Source of the DNA: Paraescarpia echinospica
Lineage: Eukaryota; Annelida; Polychaeta; Sabellida; Siboglinidae
NCBI GenBank assembly: GCA_020002185.1
Contig: CM034534.1
Location: forward strand, 38,547,882-38,611,881
Direction of reading: 5' to 3'
DNA: 64,000 nt
The notes beneath the pieces were generated by a model. It searched no databases. It was given only the letters and a program-made list of their open reading frames with translations, and had not been told where the DNA came from. Shown one piece after another: positions 51,840-63,471 of this stretch. Position 1 is the first letter of the stretch. Each line of letters starts with the position of its first letter. The position numbers and the translations under genes are program-made.

Positions 51840-54345
51840 TCTTCTACAAACCTAGTGTTTGTGTTTGTCCAAGCTGATAGGTTCAGCATTCATAATTGTT
51901 GATATTAGTCCGAGCAGACGTGTTCACTATTCCTATGTGTTGGTGTTAGTTCGAGCCGACATGTTCAGCATTCATACTTGTTTGTGTTAGTCCAAGCTGA
52001 CCGGTTCAGCATTTATACTTGTTTGTGTTAGTTCAAACCAAAAAGTTCAGCATTTATTCTTGTTTGTGTTAGTCCAAGTTGACCGGTTCAGCATTTATAT
52101 TTGTTTGTGTTAGTCCAAGGTGGCCGGTTCAGCATTCATACTTGTTTGTGTTAGTCCAAACCAACAAGTTCAGCATCTTCTTGTTTGTGTTAGTCCAAGC
52201 TGATCGGTTCAGCATTTATACTTGTTTGTGTTAGTCCAAACCAACAAGTTCAGCATTTATTCTTGTTTGTGTTAATCCAAACTGGCCGGTTCAGCATTTA
52301 TACTTGTTTGTGTTAGTCCAAGCTGACCGGTTCAGCATTTATACTTATTTGTGTTAGTCCAAACCAACAAGTTCAGCATTTATTCTTGTTTGTGTTAGTC
52401 CAAGCTGACCGGTTCAGCATTCATACTTGTTTGTGTTAGTCCAAACCAACAAGTTCAGCATTTATTCTTGTTTGTGTTAATCCAAGCTGACCGGTTCAGC
52501 ATTTATTCGTGTTTGTGTTAGTCCAAGGTGGCCGGTTCAGCATTCATACTTGTTTGTGTTAGTCCAAACCAACAAGTTCAGCATTTATTCTTGTTTGTGT
52601 TAGTCCAAGCTGACCGGTTCAGCATTTGTGTTAGTCCAAGTTCAGCATTTATTCTTGTTTGTGTTAGTCCAAGCTGACCGGTTCAGCATTCATACTTGTT
52701 TGTGTTAGTCCAAACCAACAAGTTCAGCATTTATTCTTGTTTGTGTTAATCCAAGCTGACCGGTTCAGCTTTTATTCTTGTTTGTGTTAGTCCAAGGTGG
52801 CCGGTTCAGCATTCATACTTGTTTGTGTTAGTCCAAACCAACAAGTTCAGCATTTATTCTTGTTTGTGTTAATCCAAGCTGACCGGTTCAGCATTTATTC
52901 GTGTTTGTGTTAGTCCAAGGTGGCCGGTTCAGCATTCATACTTGTTTGTGTTAGTCCAAACCAACAAGTTCAGCATTTATTCTTGTTTGTGTTAATCCAA
53001 GCTGACCGGTTCAGCATTTATTCGTGTTTGTGTTAGTCCAAGGTGGCCGGTTCAGCATTCATACTTGTTTGTGTTAGTCCAAACCAACAAGTTCAGCATT
53101 TATTCTTGTTTGTGTTAGTCCAAGCTGGCCGGTTCAGCATTTATACTTGTTTGTGTTAGTCCAAACCAACAAGTTCAGCATTTATTCTTGTTTGTGTTAG
53201 TCCAAGCTGGCCGGTTCAGCATTCATACTTGTTTGTGTTAGTCCAAACCAACATGTTCAGCATTTATTCTTGTTTGTGTTAGTCCAAGCTGACCGGTTCA
53301 GCATTTATACTTGTTTGTGTTAGTCCAAGGTGGCCGGTTCAGCATTCATACTTGTTTGTGTTAGTCCAAACCAACAAGTTCAGCATTTATTCTTGTTTGT
53401 GTTAGTCCAAGCTGACCGATTCAGCATTTATACTTGTTTGTGTTAGTCCAAGGTGGCCGGTTCAGCATTCATACTTGTTTGTGTTAGTCCAAACCAACAA
53501 GTTCAGCATCTTCTTGTTTGTGTTAGTCCAAGCTGATCGGTTCAGCATTTATACTTGTTTGTGTTAGTCCAAACCAACAAGTTCAGCATTTATTCTTGTT
53601 TGTGTTAGTCCAAGCTGGCCGGTTCAGCATTCATACTTGTTTGTGTTAGTCCAAACCAACATGTTCAGCATTTATTCTTGTTTGTGTTAGTCCAAGCTGA
53701 CCGGTTCAGCATTTATACTTGTTTGTGTTAGTCCAAGGTGGCCGGTTCAGCATTCATACTTGTTTGTGTTAGTCCAAGGTGGCCGGTTCAGCATTCATAC
53801 TTGTTTGTGTTAGTCCAAACCAACAAATTCAGCATCTTCTTGTTTGTGTTAGTCCAAGCTGATCGGTTCAGCATTTATACTTGTTTGTGTTAGTCCAAAC
53901 CAACAAGTTCAGCATTTATTCTTGTTTGTGTTAGTCCAAGCTGACCGGTTCAGCATTCATACTTGTTTGTGTTAGTCCAAACCAACAAGTTCAGCATCTT
54001 CTTGTTTGTGTTAGTCCAAGCTGATCGGTTCAGCATTTATACTTGTTTGTGTTAGTCCAAACCAACAAGTTCAGCATTTATTCTTGTTTGTGTTAGTCCA
54101 AGCTGACCGGTTCAGCATTCATACTTGTTTGTGTTAGTCCAAACCAACAAGTTCAGCATCTTCTTGTTTGTGTTAGTCCAAGCTGATCGGTTCAGCATTT
54201 ATTCTTGTTTGTGTTAGTCCAAACCAACAAGTTCAGCATTTATTCTTGTTTGTGTTAGTCCAAGCTGACCGGTTCAGCATTCATACTTTGTTAGTCCAAG
54301 CTGACCGGTTCAGCATTCATACTTGTTTGTGTTAGTCCAAGCCGA
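51840..54345. repeat. 41-bp satellite, ~60 units, with 2- to 3-unit higher-order order
   Basis: The unit is CTTGTTTGTGTTAGTCCAAG + CTGACCGGTTCAGCATTTAT + A. Four main variants differ in the block after TAGTCCAA: GCTGACCGG, ACCAACAAG, GGTGGCCGG and GCTGATCGG. The order is not random: around 52515-53050 the GGTGGCC / ACCAACAAG / GCTGACCGG triplet repeats about three times (123 bp). Elsewhere ACCAACAAG alternates with GCTGAYCGG (82 bp). GCTGATCGG units follow a 3-4-bp-shortened ACCAACAAG unit. The outer units (51865-52080) are more diverged. Confidence 0.97.
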
Positions 54346-55273
54346 CAGTTTGACACTTGTTTTGGTAGCGTTGGTCAATCAACATATTTGACACACGTGC
54401 TATGTCCGGGAGAGACAAGACGGAACACAATACTTTGCGGCTGTGACATTATCAGTGTGGTCGGCTAACTGATCAGCCGTGGCGGGTGATTGACCACTGT
54501 TGAACAGCCGTATATAAGTCCCCGCGGGACTGAGGCAAGACCTTGACAGACAGCGCCAGACAGGGCGTCGACGGATGACTCATGCAGACAAAATTATTCT
54601 CCCATACATTCCCGAATACTTCATAAAAGAACAATACGGCCAGCTCGTTGAGATAGTCCGCACATGACCATTGTCAAACCGCACCCACATCGTTACATCG
54701 TAACACACACTTATTGTTCCTGTGTCTACACTGAAATATAATTTATATTGTGTGTATCCAATATATATACATACAACGGACCGTAGTATCCTACAGTAGC
54801 TTAATCATGTCCTTTTCATCGTTGCCAAAAGACAGTTCCGTCGTCACACAAGTCATACGAATTGGTTGTGGTGTAATCAAATATTATGGTATTTATAAGA
54901 GCAGATGTATTGAGAGTTCCACGACTTGAACACGTCACGCAGTTAAACACGAGTTTAGTGCTAATACAAATGAAGACTAGAATGCATGCAACACGCACGC
55001 GTGCACGCGTATAAGCATTTTGATTGCTATTATGGGAATAACATGTGTTCGGAAGATAATGAATTGTCTTTTTGTGGATATTGCACAAACTGTCGGATGA
55101 CAAAACATTTTGTGTCACTTTGTGATTCACGGACTGACGAACGTGGAGCAGTAGTTGGTCTATGTACATAGATGATCCTTCTGCAGGTATGCAGATGAAA
55201 CAGACCATTCTACAGTTGTTATTTACACTCGGTAGATTCACTCGCGGTCGTTCTACCGCAATATACGCAGACG
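54346..55273. other. Non-coding DNA between satellite and receptor exon
   Basis: A TATATAAG box (54511-54518) in a locally GC-rich setting followed by a GACAGACAGCGCCAGACAGG stretch might be a promoter or an LTR; nothing downstream confirms it. 55273 downwards is the presumed 3' UTR of the receptor gene on the minus strand. Confidence 0.35.
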
Positions 55274-56049
55274 CTACGGACGATGTGGCAGGAACATGGT
55301 CCTTCTGGGAGGACCCAGAAATGGTCCCCTTGTGTTACACATCCTCGGTTTACAATGGTCTATACAGTGAGCCATCGATGCAAACGGAATGTCTGAAGTT
55401 TGAACATCCTTAATAACAATCCGCGGTTTGTCGCTATGATTGCCGCGACACAACGGATGTGAATGGTCGGTTCCGTGACACAACGGATGTGAATTGTCGC
55501 TTCCGTGACATAACGGATGTGGGTGGTCATTGTCTTGACATATAGGCTGTTTGTTGAGATCGCAGCCAGGTGGCGCTGACACCTTCACTGGTGACGTCCA
55601 CTTACCGGAAGTACTCTCCTCTGACATCACGTGTTCAGCCGAGTCATCGTCACTGACAGTACTCGCCTCAAAAGTACTCCCGCGTACGTTGAAGCTGTAC
55701 ATCCTCAACGACATCATTGGCGACCCGTCATCCAAACTGTTGGCGTCGCTCAATGAGTAACGCCCTGATTTTTGTCGTGTAATGCGCCTCTTTTGAGATC
55801 TGCGCGCAAGGCCTTTCACCTTGCTCAAGCTGGCGTTGATGGCGTACCACGTGCTCGAGGGGGCGCTGACGTCACCCGGAAGCGGAAGTTGCTGGCGGCG
55901 GCGACACCTCAGGATGCGGATGAATGCCCTCTTGAACTCGCGACTGGAGCAGGCGTAGATGATCGGGTTCATCATGCTGTTGCAGTAGCCGAGCCAGAAG
56001 ATGATCTTGAAGAGCCACTGCGGCGTGTGGCATACGGGACACAGCGCCT
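55274..56049 (-). CDS. Alpha-1-adrenergic-like GPCR, last coding exon (TM7 and C-tail)
   Basis: The acceptor GTATGTTTCAG (56060-56050) precedes codons reading [14 protein letters not shown] and [20 protein letters not shown], then [12 protein letters not shown] with a cysteine for palmitoylation and an RRR cluster. This is TM7 with NPxxY and helix 8. FWLGYxNSxxNPIIY and CSS(R/K)EFKRAF are closest to alpha-1 adrenergic receptors. Vertebrate ADRA1 genes also have an intron at the TM6/TM7 boundary. The tail is long (about 215 residues), with Ser-rich segments and a threefold 11-residue repeat (HPLCHG/RG). TM1-TM6 are not in the window; they lie more than 8 kb upstream. It would couple catecholamines (or octopamine/tyramine relatives) to Gq at the plasma membrane. 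Confidence 0.85.
55444..55535 (-). repeat. 33-bp in-frame repeat in the receptor C-tail
   Basis: GTGACACAACGGATGTGAAT recurs three times at 33-bp spacing on the plus strand. In the receptor frame it encodes repeated [14 protein letters not shown] 11-mers ([31 protein letters not shown]). Confidence 0.92.
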
Positions 56050-56156
56050 CTGAAACATACAGTCACAATGAACACGGCGAAACACGGCATCCACAATGTG
56101 CACAGTGGATAATGTAAGTGTCATCGAGCAATGTGCGTGTGTGAATGCGAGAACGC

Positions 56157-56345
56157 CTGTGTGTGTGTGTTTGTGTGTGTTTGTGTGTGTTTGTGTTTGT
56201 GTGTGTGTGTTTGTGTGTGTTTGTGTGTGTGTGTGTTTGTGTGTGTTTGTGTGTGTTTGTGTGTGTGTGTGTGTGTTTGTGTGTGTGTGTTTGTGTTTGT
56301 GTGTTTGTATGTGTGTGTGCGTGCGTGCGTGTGCGCGCGCGTGGG
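56157..56345. repeat. (GT)n/TTTGTGTG compound microsatellite
   Basis: GTGTGTGT runs separated by TTTG interruptions, within the intron upstream of the receptor exon. Cys/Val-rich frames here are artefacts. Confidence 0.97.
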
Positions 56346-57490
56346 TGTTTGGTTCCGTGCGTACTTGCGTGCGTGCCTGTGTATTAAGCGTTTTCTTATA
56401 AACGGTTTGCATCTCGAGTGCCAAACTTTCAGGGCTTCATCTATGACCCCTCGATAGAAAAATGAACGCCTGAATTTTCTTCGATTATTCCCCGTTGGTT
56501 AAGGTTTTGTAGCGGTTTGAGGGTTTGTTTCTGACGCTATACGGATGTTAATGGTGTGTTCGGAAAGTTACGCGTGGTTTCTGCGATTGTTGCGATCGGC
56601 CCATCGGTCAGTTTTGACGTCTTATGCAACTCGTTTTTCGCAAAACTTTTCAAATTTGTGTCATAAGAAACGGCTTGCAGGAATACTCTTGGAAACCGTC
56701 TTCTGCATCTATGTGTGTGTAACGGCATCCGAAGGTTGGGCTTTCTTCTAGTAATAACCGCAAACGTCTACTGCAATTAATTCATTGAGAACTAGAGCTC
56801 AAAAGCACAACAACTTAGGTTCGTTACACATTAAAATAAGATCGAGGATGGAAATGCGATTTTCCATAAATATGTCTTCATTTATTTTTGTGAGTCCTTT
56901 TTTTTAAATTAAACGCACTGGTAGCATACTCTTGTTATACATATTCCCAGAAACATGCACGTAAATCGCGACAGAATACGTATTTTATTCGTACGCTTAT
57001 GTGTGGAATACATACGCACGAGATCTAGTGCAAACTTGAAATGTCACACTTGGTAACGGGATGGTTATGCATATTTTTATACGACTAGCCCCCACCACTA
57101 TGTGGCGCCACTATTCTGTTTATAACTCTTAGTATCGAGCCTCCTCTATGTGCAGCTCGACATGGCCTTTGGTTGGAAAGAAAGGCGACATTCGGATGAC
57201 CAACGCAAGTCTAACGAATTCCATGAATACCGCCTTCTAGCTTTAATACGTGCTATTTTTCTTCTTGCTGTCAATCTAATAGTAGCAATCCAGGTGCAAT
57301 AATTAGAAAACTGCTCCGAGCGATCTTCGTTGGCCTGGCTGTGGCGGCGAACCAATTACGAAATCATTCTCGGAACCCAGGGACTAATGCAGGATTATAT
57401 TTTAGCCCGTCATAACAGCGCCATGCATCATGTGACCGGAAATTTTACCCATCCAAATGAAGGGATGACACAATTTTTACCCGCACCCGG
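56346..57490. other. Unannotated DNA, intron of the receptor gene (inferred)
   Basis: No gene or clear repeat. It lies upstream of the TM7 exon on the minus strand, so it is presumably intronic. Confidence 0.4.
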
Positions 57491-57494
57491 TTTA

Positions 57495-57748
<254 letters not shown>

Positions 57749-57749
57749 T

Positions 57750-59160
57750 AATCATATTAATAACAACACTGTCACCAGTAGAATAACATCATTTATTTAA
57801 CAAATCAATGTGTCGCCAACAAGAGCCTGCAACATGACAAACAAAATCAGCAACATAAGAAACAGTCAAGCAGCTTCGAGTGGAAAAAATTTAATTGTGG
57901 ATTGGCCACATGCTAACAACGCCGCACGCGACAACACGGACAGAGATGACGACGTCGAACACGACAACTCGAGCAGAGCTGCAGAGGTGACGACGCCGAA
58001 CACGACAACAAGGACAGAGGTATCACCGATGACACAGCCACAGTCACAGCCACAGCCACTGGCGCAGTCTCCACTCGGTCCACGCCATCGTCTTCCCGGT
58101 GAATTTTCGTTGGTTTTGATTCGGAAAAATGCGTAATGTAATTTCGATATTTCTGCGACGGCGGCATGGCGAAGTCAAAACAAAATTATATTTCAGTTTC
58201 AATTGATGGTGTCACGTGCTTTCAATTAGGGAAATAACGCCCTCTAGTGAAACGACGAAGCATGAAATATATTGGGCGCCAAAACACCGATTCTTTGTAT
58301 TTGCATACGGAGATTAACGGGCCAGCACGCGATTGCTAAATAAGGAAATCGGTCATAAAGTCGACTAAAACGACGCCGTCGTAATTTAGCCGAATCGCAT
58401 ATTACGAAACAGTTTTAGGGGCGAAGTTAACACTACGTTAACAAGGTGTAAAATGCGATTTGTTTACTGGCAATTCAAACGCCAAAAACGTTTCCATAAC
58501 AGTGCCGACACAAGGTTTCTAGTATCAGTTTTTGGCTGACAGCAGTAATTAACAATGTATCTACTCTGTTGCATTAAAACAGTATCCATTTGAATATTGC
58601 GACAAATTATACATACGCCACGCGTGCGTAGAGTATTTCCAGGAACTGCCCTCTGAAGGCTGTGCTAACGTCAGAGAAAGGTTCCGCGCGTGCGCCAGTC
58701 ACACAGTCCGTCATATATAGCGGTAGCGTGGGTCATTACACAAATGACGGCTCTGTATCCGTCAGTCAAAATTCTTAACCGGCCGACACAGCCCGTCCAA
58801 ATGACGGGGTGACGGGTCTCTGCATTAGTCAATACGGAACTGATTCAGAATGTCTATGTCTATATATTAGTCAGTCACTATGTCTATATATGCAATCACT
58901 AGTTTTAATGTTGTGTTGTGACACACGTACGCAAGCGCCCACACATGCATGCACCAACGCGTGCACGCACACACAGTACAAGTGAGGAATTAAGTCACTA
59001 CTTCAACAATTAAATTATGAAACTGAAGTTACTCATATTATTCTACAAGGTAGGCCTAGTGGATGCTTATTACGATTTTTCTTGTGTGATGTGCAGCATA
59101 AAAATTACGTTTCCAAAATAAATAATAAAATTGTGTGAATCTGGTAAGGCACCATTTGTT
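57750..59160. other. Unannotated DNA
   Basis: A 108-codon frame at 57810-58136 contains a short internal duplication (GACGACG(T/C)CGAACACGACAA at 57948 and 57989) but no recognisable domain. GGGAAATAACGCCCTCTAGT at 58228-58247 looks like an interspersed-repeat motif but cannot be placed. I see no supportable gene. Confidence 0.4.
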
Positions 59161-59185
59161 TGAAAACTAGAAAACACAACACTAT

Positions 59186-59386
59186 GTCTTGGTCACCATG
59201 CCTTGGTCACCGTGCCTTGACCACCGTGCCTTGGTCACAAGGCCTTGGTTACCATGCCTTGGTCACAAGGCCTTGGTCACCGCGCCTTGGCCATCATGCC
59301 TTGGCCACCGTGCCTTGGCCACCGTGCATTGGCCTCCATGCCTTGGCCATCATGTATTGGCCACCATGCCTTGGCCACCGTGCTTG
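59186..59386. repeat. 15-bp minisatellite (CCTTGGTCACCATGC)
   Basis: About 13 units of CCATGCCTTGGTCAC with variants CCGTG, AAGG and GGCCAC. It is open in more than one frame because the period is a multiple of three and lacks stops. Confidence 0.95.
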
Positions 59387-59399
59387 CATAAAGACTGGA

Positions 59400-60080
59400 G
59401 GTGACTCGGCGAGTACACTTATGCTCGTCACGTATTTCGTACAATGAAGTGTTCCTTTAGATTTAAAAATGTTTTTAAAGATGTTGCCTGATATTATAGC
59501 AACGGCGTTGAATGAATACTAATCCAGTATTCGAGATGAATGAAGTAACGCAATTACGCAATGGAACTAGCGTTCACAGAATTCTCGGAAAAGACACAAT
59601 ACACACCAGCGACGTTGGCTGAGATTTAAAAAAAAATTATATTCATGGGACATCTAGGCAAATGTCATACAAAGGCAAACTATTTTTTAAAAGCAAACAC
59701 TGTCTATGTTGCCACTACCCATTAGGGTAATGTATGTCCCATAAAGTCGTCGTTCTGGTGAACAGCACATATTAAATAATTGCACCTAAAACGATTACCA
59801 TGTGAATGACATACAAGCTGGCGATGGTATACTGTTGTATGACATTTCAGTCTCGGCATTATAATCTGACATTTCCGTACGTTTTGCATAGTAGGATCGT
59901 TTTCCAAAAAACATATGTTCTTGACACATATTCAGCTCAACGTTCTGTACGTAGAGACTAAGATTTCAAGGCTAATATTGTAATATAGCCAAATAAGATA
60001 ACACTGTCGATCATATTATGAACGTTGTAAACTACTAGTTTTAAGTATGTTTTGGTTTTTAGTTTCAGTCTTTGGAGACT
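59400..60080. other. Unannotated DNA
   Basis: No gene or repeat structure recognised. Confidence 0.5.
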
Positions 60081-60085
60081 TCAAA

Positions 60086-60181
60086 CACACACACATGCAC
60101 ACGCACACGCACACGCACACGCACACGCACACGCACACGCACGCGCACGCACACACGCACACACACACACACACACACACC
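60086..60181. repeat. (CA)n/(CACACG)n microsatellite
   Basis: CACACACATGCACACGCACACG pattern then (AC)n. Confidence 0.97.
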
Positions 60182-60453
60182 AAATTCAATATCTTCAGGT
60201 GACCATGCCCATTGGGGTTATATATGTATAACATTATAAAAACGTCAGATCAATGGATCAACGTTGATGATATGATGAAATGATTGCGTACTAGTGCAGG
60301 AAGAGTGTTCATAGTATAACTACGAACACATTCGAACGCACGTCTTCACCTTATCCAACCAGTTTCCGTTTTTTACCCTACTGCGATTTTGATATGTTCA
60401 TCGTTGCAAAATTATGTTTGCGGTGTTTTTCTTCGATCTGACAAAACGAAGAC

Positions 60454-60463
60454 ACACACACAA

Positions 60464-60548
<85 letters not shown>
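60454..60548. repeat. (CA)n microsatellite
   Basis: Nearly pure CA dinucleotide run of about 95 bp. Confidence 0.98.
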
Positions 60549-60550
<2 letters not shown>

Positions 60551-60569
60551 ACCCCATCCCACACACACT

Positions 60570-61250
60570 GCACCTTCCCATGATCCTGAAATGGAAAAAC
60601 TCTTCTTCTCTCCAATGGCGCATTCGTAAAACTGTCCATGCCTCATCTCTAAGTAAGATAAAATACATAACCGTACATAATAACTTAGCCCCTGGAAACC
60701 AAATTACATTAAGCTGTTTTGTATTCGACAGTAATATTAACTACAGCTGATACTGATACTGATGTATTACCTACTAGCTCATCATGATCACTGCAAGACA
60801 TTCAGTGTCGTTCGGAATGCGAGCAATAGCCTTCTAAGATATGTTGCATTCAATTATTCCAACAATATTCGCCTGTAGAAATATCTTTCTCGTAAAGAAA
60901 CCATTAATAAATGTTCCGATTGATTCGCGTTTATTTTATGTCAGCGTATTCCTTTCATGAAAGGTTGCACGCGGTACAGAGGCGTATTTACCAGAAAAGA
61001 CTAACCCGGGCCGTTCCGCATCAGTCAACAATCGACCGACGACGACAACTAACGACGTCATTGCAAGATCAGCGCTTGGTTGATACTGAGAACAACCACA
61101 GTCTTTGCACGGTCAGTCGGTACTGCCAGGAGTTCTATTTTGGGACGGCCTATACAGAAATTAAGCCAACCGTGACGACTTTCATAATGTTATTAATTAG
61201 CGTGTAGATGTGGAGCCAGAGTGGCACAGACTTAGATGTCGTCTCAGTCA
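60570..61250. other. Unannotated DNA
   Basis: A 98-codon frame at 60911-61207 has no recognisable motif. Not called as a gene. Confidence 0.4.
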
Positions 61251-61252
61251 CA

Positions 61253-61583
61253 ACGGCACCGCATTGACAAATCAAGCCATGCGTACTTTTGGAAGGTTAA
61301 GGAGATCAACTTAGGGTAAAGTTTACTCTAATCATGTCGTAACGTGGATATATATGGAGATGTGTCCTCATGAGGTATAATTCCAGTTCATTTTTAATTA
61401 CAAAAGGTTAAATATACCAAGTACCTAAGCACCGCGGTGACAAGTTAAGCCGACCGTACCTTTGGAAGGTTGAGGAGATTAACTAAGTATAAAGACTACG
61501 TACTCGTGTCGTAACGATGCCTGTTACGAAACACCGAGATGTCCTCGTGGGGGCTAATTCCAGTTGATTATTTTTAGTTACTA
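61253..61583. repeat. Diverged ~175-bp direct duplication
   Basis: GGCACCGC(A)TTGACAA..TTTTGGAAGGTTAAGGAGAT (61254-61313) and AGCACCGCGGTGACAA..CTTTGGAAGGTTGAGGAGAT (61428-61480) are followed by parallel GTGTCGTAACG, GAGATGTCCTC and AATTCCAGTT blocks. Two copies only. Confidence 0.75.
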
Positions 61584-61589
61584 ATAACA

Positions 61590-63470
61590 AGTGAGTAGGA
61601 AGTACGTAATGGTTTCCTTGTCTGGTATTAATCGATTTGGTTTGTAAACAAGTTCAATCTTTTTCTGTTTTTGTAACGATCACCTGTCTCTGATCATAGT
61701 GACAGTAGCTGGTGATAGCTCCTAACGACTCTCTCGGTGGGGGATATGAGCGGGTGACGGTCTAAGGTCCCTCTGAACCGTGTTCACCTGAACACTTCCC
61801 CCCGAACACTTCCTATCAGAATACTTCCCACCTGAGCACTATTTATACATATTTTCACGTATTAGCGGCCATCTTGGATATCTTAAATTCTTCAACGAAG
61901 ACATTATGCAGTTTCTGAATCGGAAGACGTTCTGGTTCTGCAAACCACCAAAACATTGGGTACACTCCACTGCAGTGTTATTTTGTCAGGCGGCAGGTCT
62001 GATATGTTTCATGTTCTGCACATATTCCTTTGTAACCTTTTGAGAAACGTACTTTCTTATCCCATGTCACTTTGAATGATTATCCAGCATACCAACGTGT
62101 GCTGCAAACTGATAATTCATTACTCCCGTACGTCTTGTACGTAGGTGGTCCTTATTCACCTTAACATATCAGTGTTGATGCAGATATGCTTGTGGGATTA
62201 CTAAACACATGGAAGATATGTTGTCACATATGTTTGTTGCTAAGTCAAATGGCTGAATTAGCTGGCTGAACCATATACTAATATAGAACTGTCAAATCTA
62301 AGCCACAGTATTGCGGGTGTAAAGCTAGGCTTCCACATGTAGGTCTACGGAAACGGCAAGCGGATACAGTATGCGACAAAAACATAGTGAAAATTATTTG
62401 GAGCGATTCCATATATATATATATATATACATCGGCAGATGCGTTTTTTCACGCGGATGCGGTAAATCGAATCGCTCCATGTAGCTAGTCGAATCGTATC
62501 GGATAAGAAATTCCAAGAAGTGATATCACTACATAGGTGTGTACCATTCCGCATATCGTTTCTGTATCTTAACTTTTTTAAATGGCTTAAATGCTGTGGA
62601 GAATTGCCGGGTTAGGCTATTAGATTATGCTAATGTCGGAGTTAGCGTGTATCGGTGAATTGTCATGCAGAACCAGTATACTACTATCTTGTTGAACCAT
62701 ATATCTTCGAACCTAAGAAAATAACTGAACTAGAACAATGAACTACAAGTGGTTTTTAGAATATCAACACATGATTTGACAAACAAACGATTCTATGGCG
62801 TCTGTGCAGCGTGCGTATGGAGTATGCGAGGTATTCCAGCAAGGTCAAGGCAGTTAACAGGAGCGCCCCCTGCGGCATTAAATAACGGCTTCCGTTGGGC
62901 ATTGAAGGATTGAGTGTGACAGTTATTGCAGTACCACGAAACACTGCGACTTCTTGGCACCATTGGCATTCTTCGTTGTTTCCTAAAGGCCGATGTCGTC
63001 GACTTTGTTTCCCAAAGCCCGATGTCGTTATTTGTCTCAAAGACATGCGTCGCTGTTAACCAAACGTGGACGTTGTTGTTTTCTGAAGACAAACATAATT
63101 GTTTCCCACTACATAGGCAATGACATCCAGTGATGTGTTACTTCACGTGTCCGGTAGATGGTGTCTCAAACTCCCTCGAATCCAGGTCTCAGCGCTGGGC
63201 ACATAGCATAAGATGAACCATTCATTTGCAATTCTGCCGCTGCAGTTTGTTTGGTCGTATAACGCAATCAAGCAGCCGACACAGCGATCATTTATCAGCA
63301 CCAACAAATGAAGGGCGGCATTCATCGTTCAATCCCGCTTCGCCTGGACAAAGAATGTTTTGACACTGCTAGATTTACAACGTTTTGAATGGCCGGCACG
63401 TTTTGATAGACGATATGGCAGCTCATGTATTTAAACGCAGCGTTCCAGATGGAATCATACACATTTATTA
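61590..63470. other. Unannotated DNA
   Basis: A few ACACTTCCC-type 14-15-bp repeats lie at 61788-61845 and a short TA run at 62412-62429. There is no supported gene on either strand. The TM1-TM6 exon of the receptor is not found here. Confidence 0.4.
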
Positions 63471-63471
63471 C

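Noticed and set aside
51840..54345. CRISPR-like array of ~41-bp repeats
   Set aside because: The repeat units are contiguous with no unique spacers, there are no cas genes, and the genome is clearly animal. It is a satellite.
57810..58136. 108-codon Thr/Gln/Pro-rich frame
   Set aside because: No domain, a small internal duplication, and no splice or promoter support.
60378..60668. Cys-Val repeat protein
   Set aside because: CA/TG microsatellite translation.
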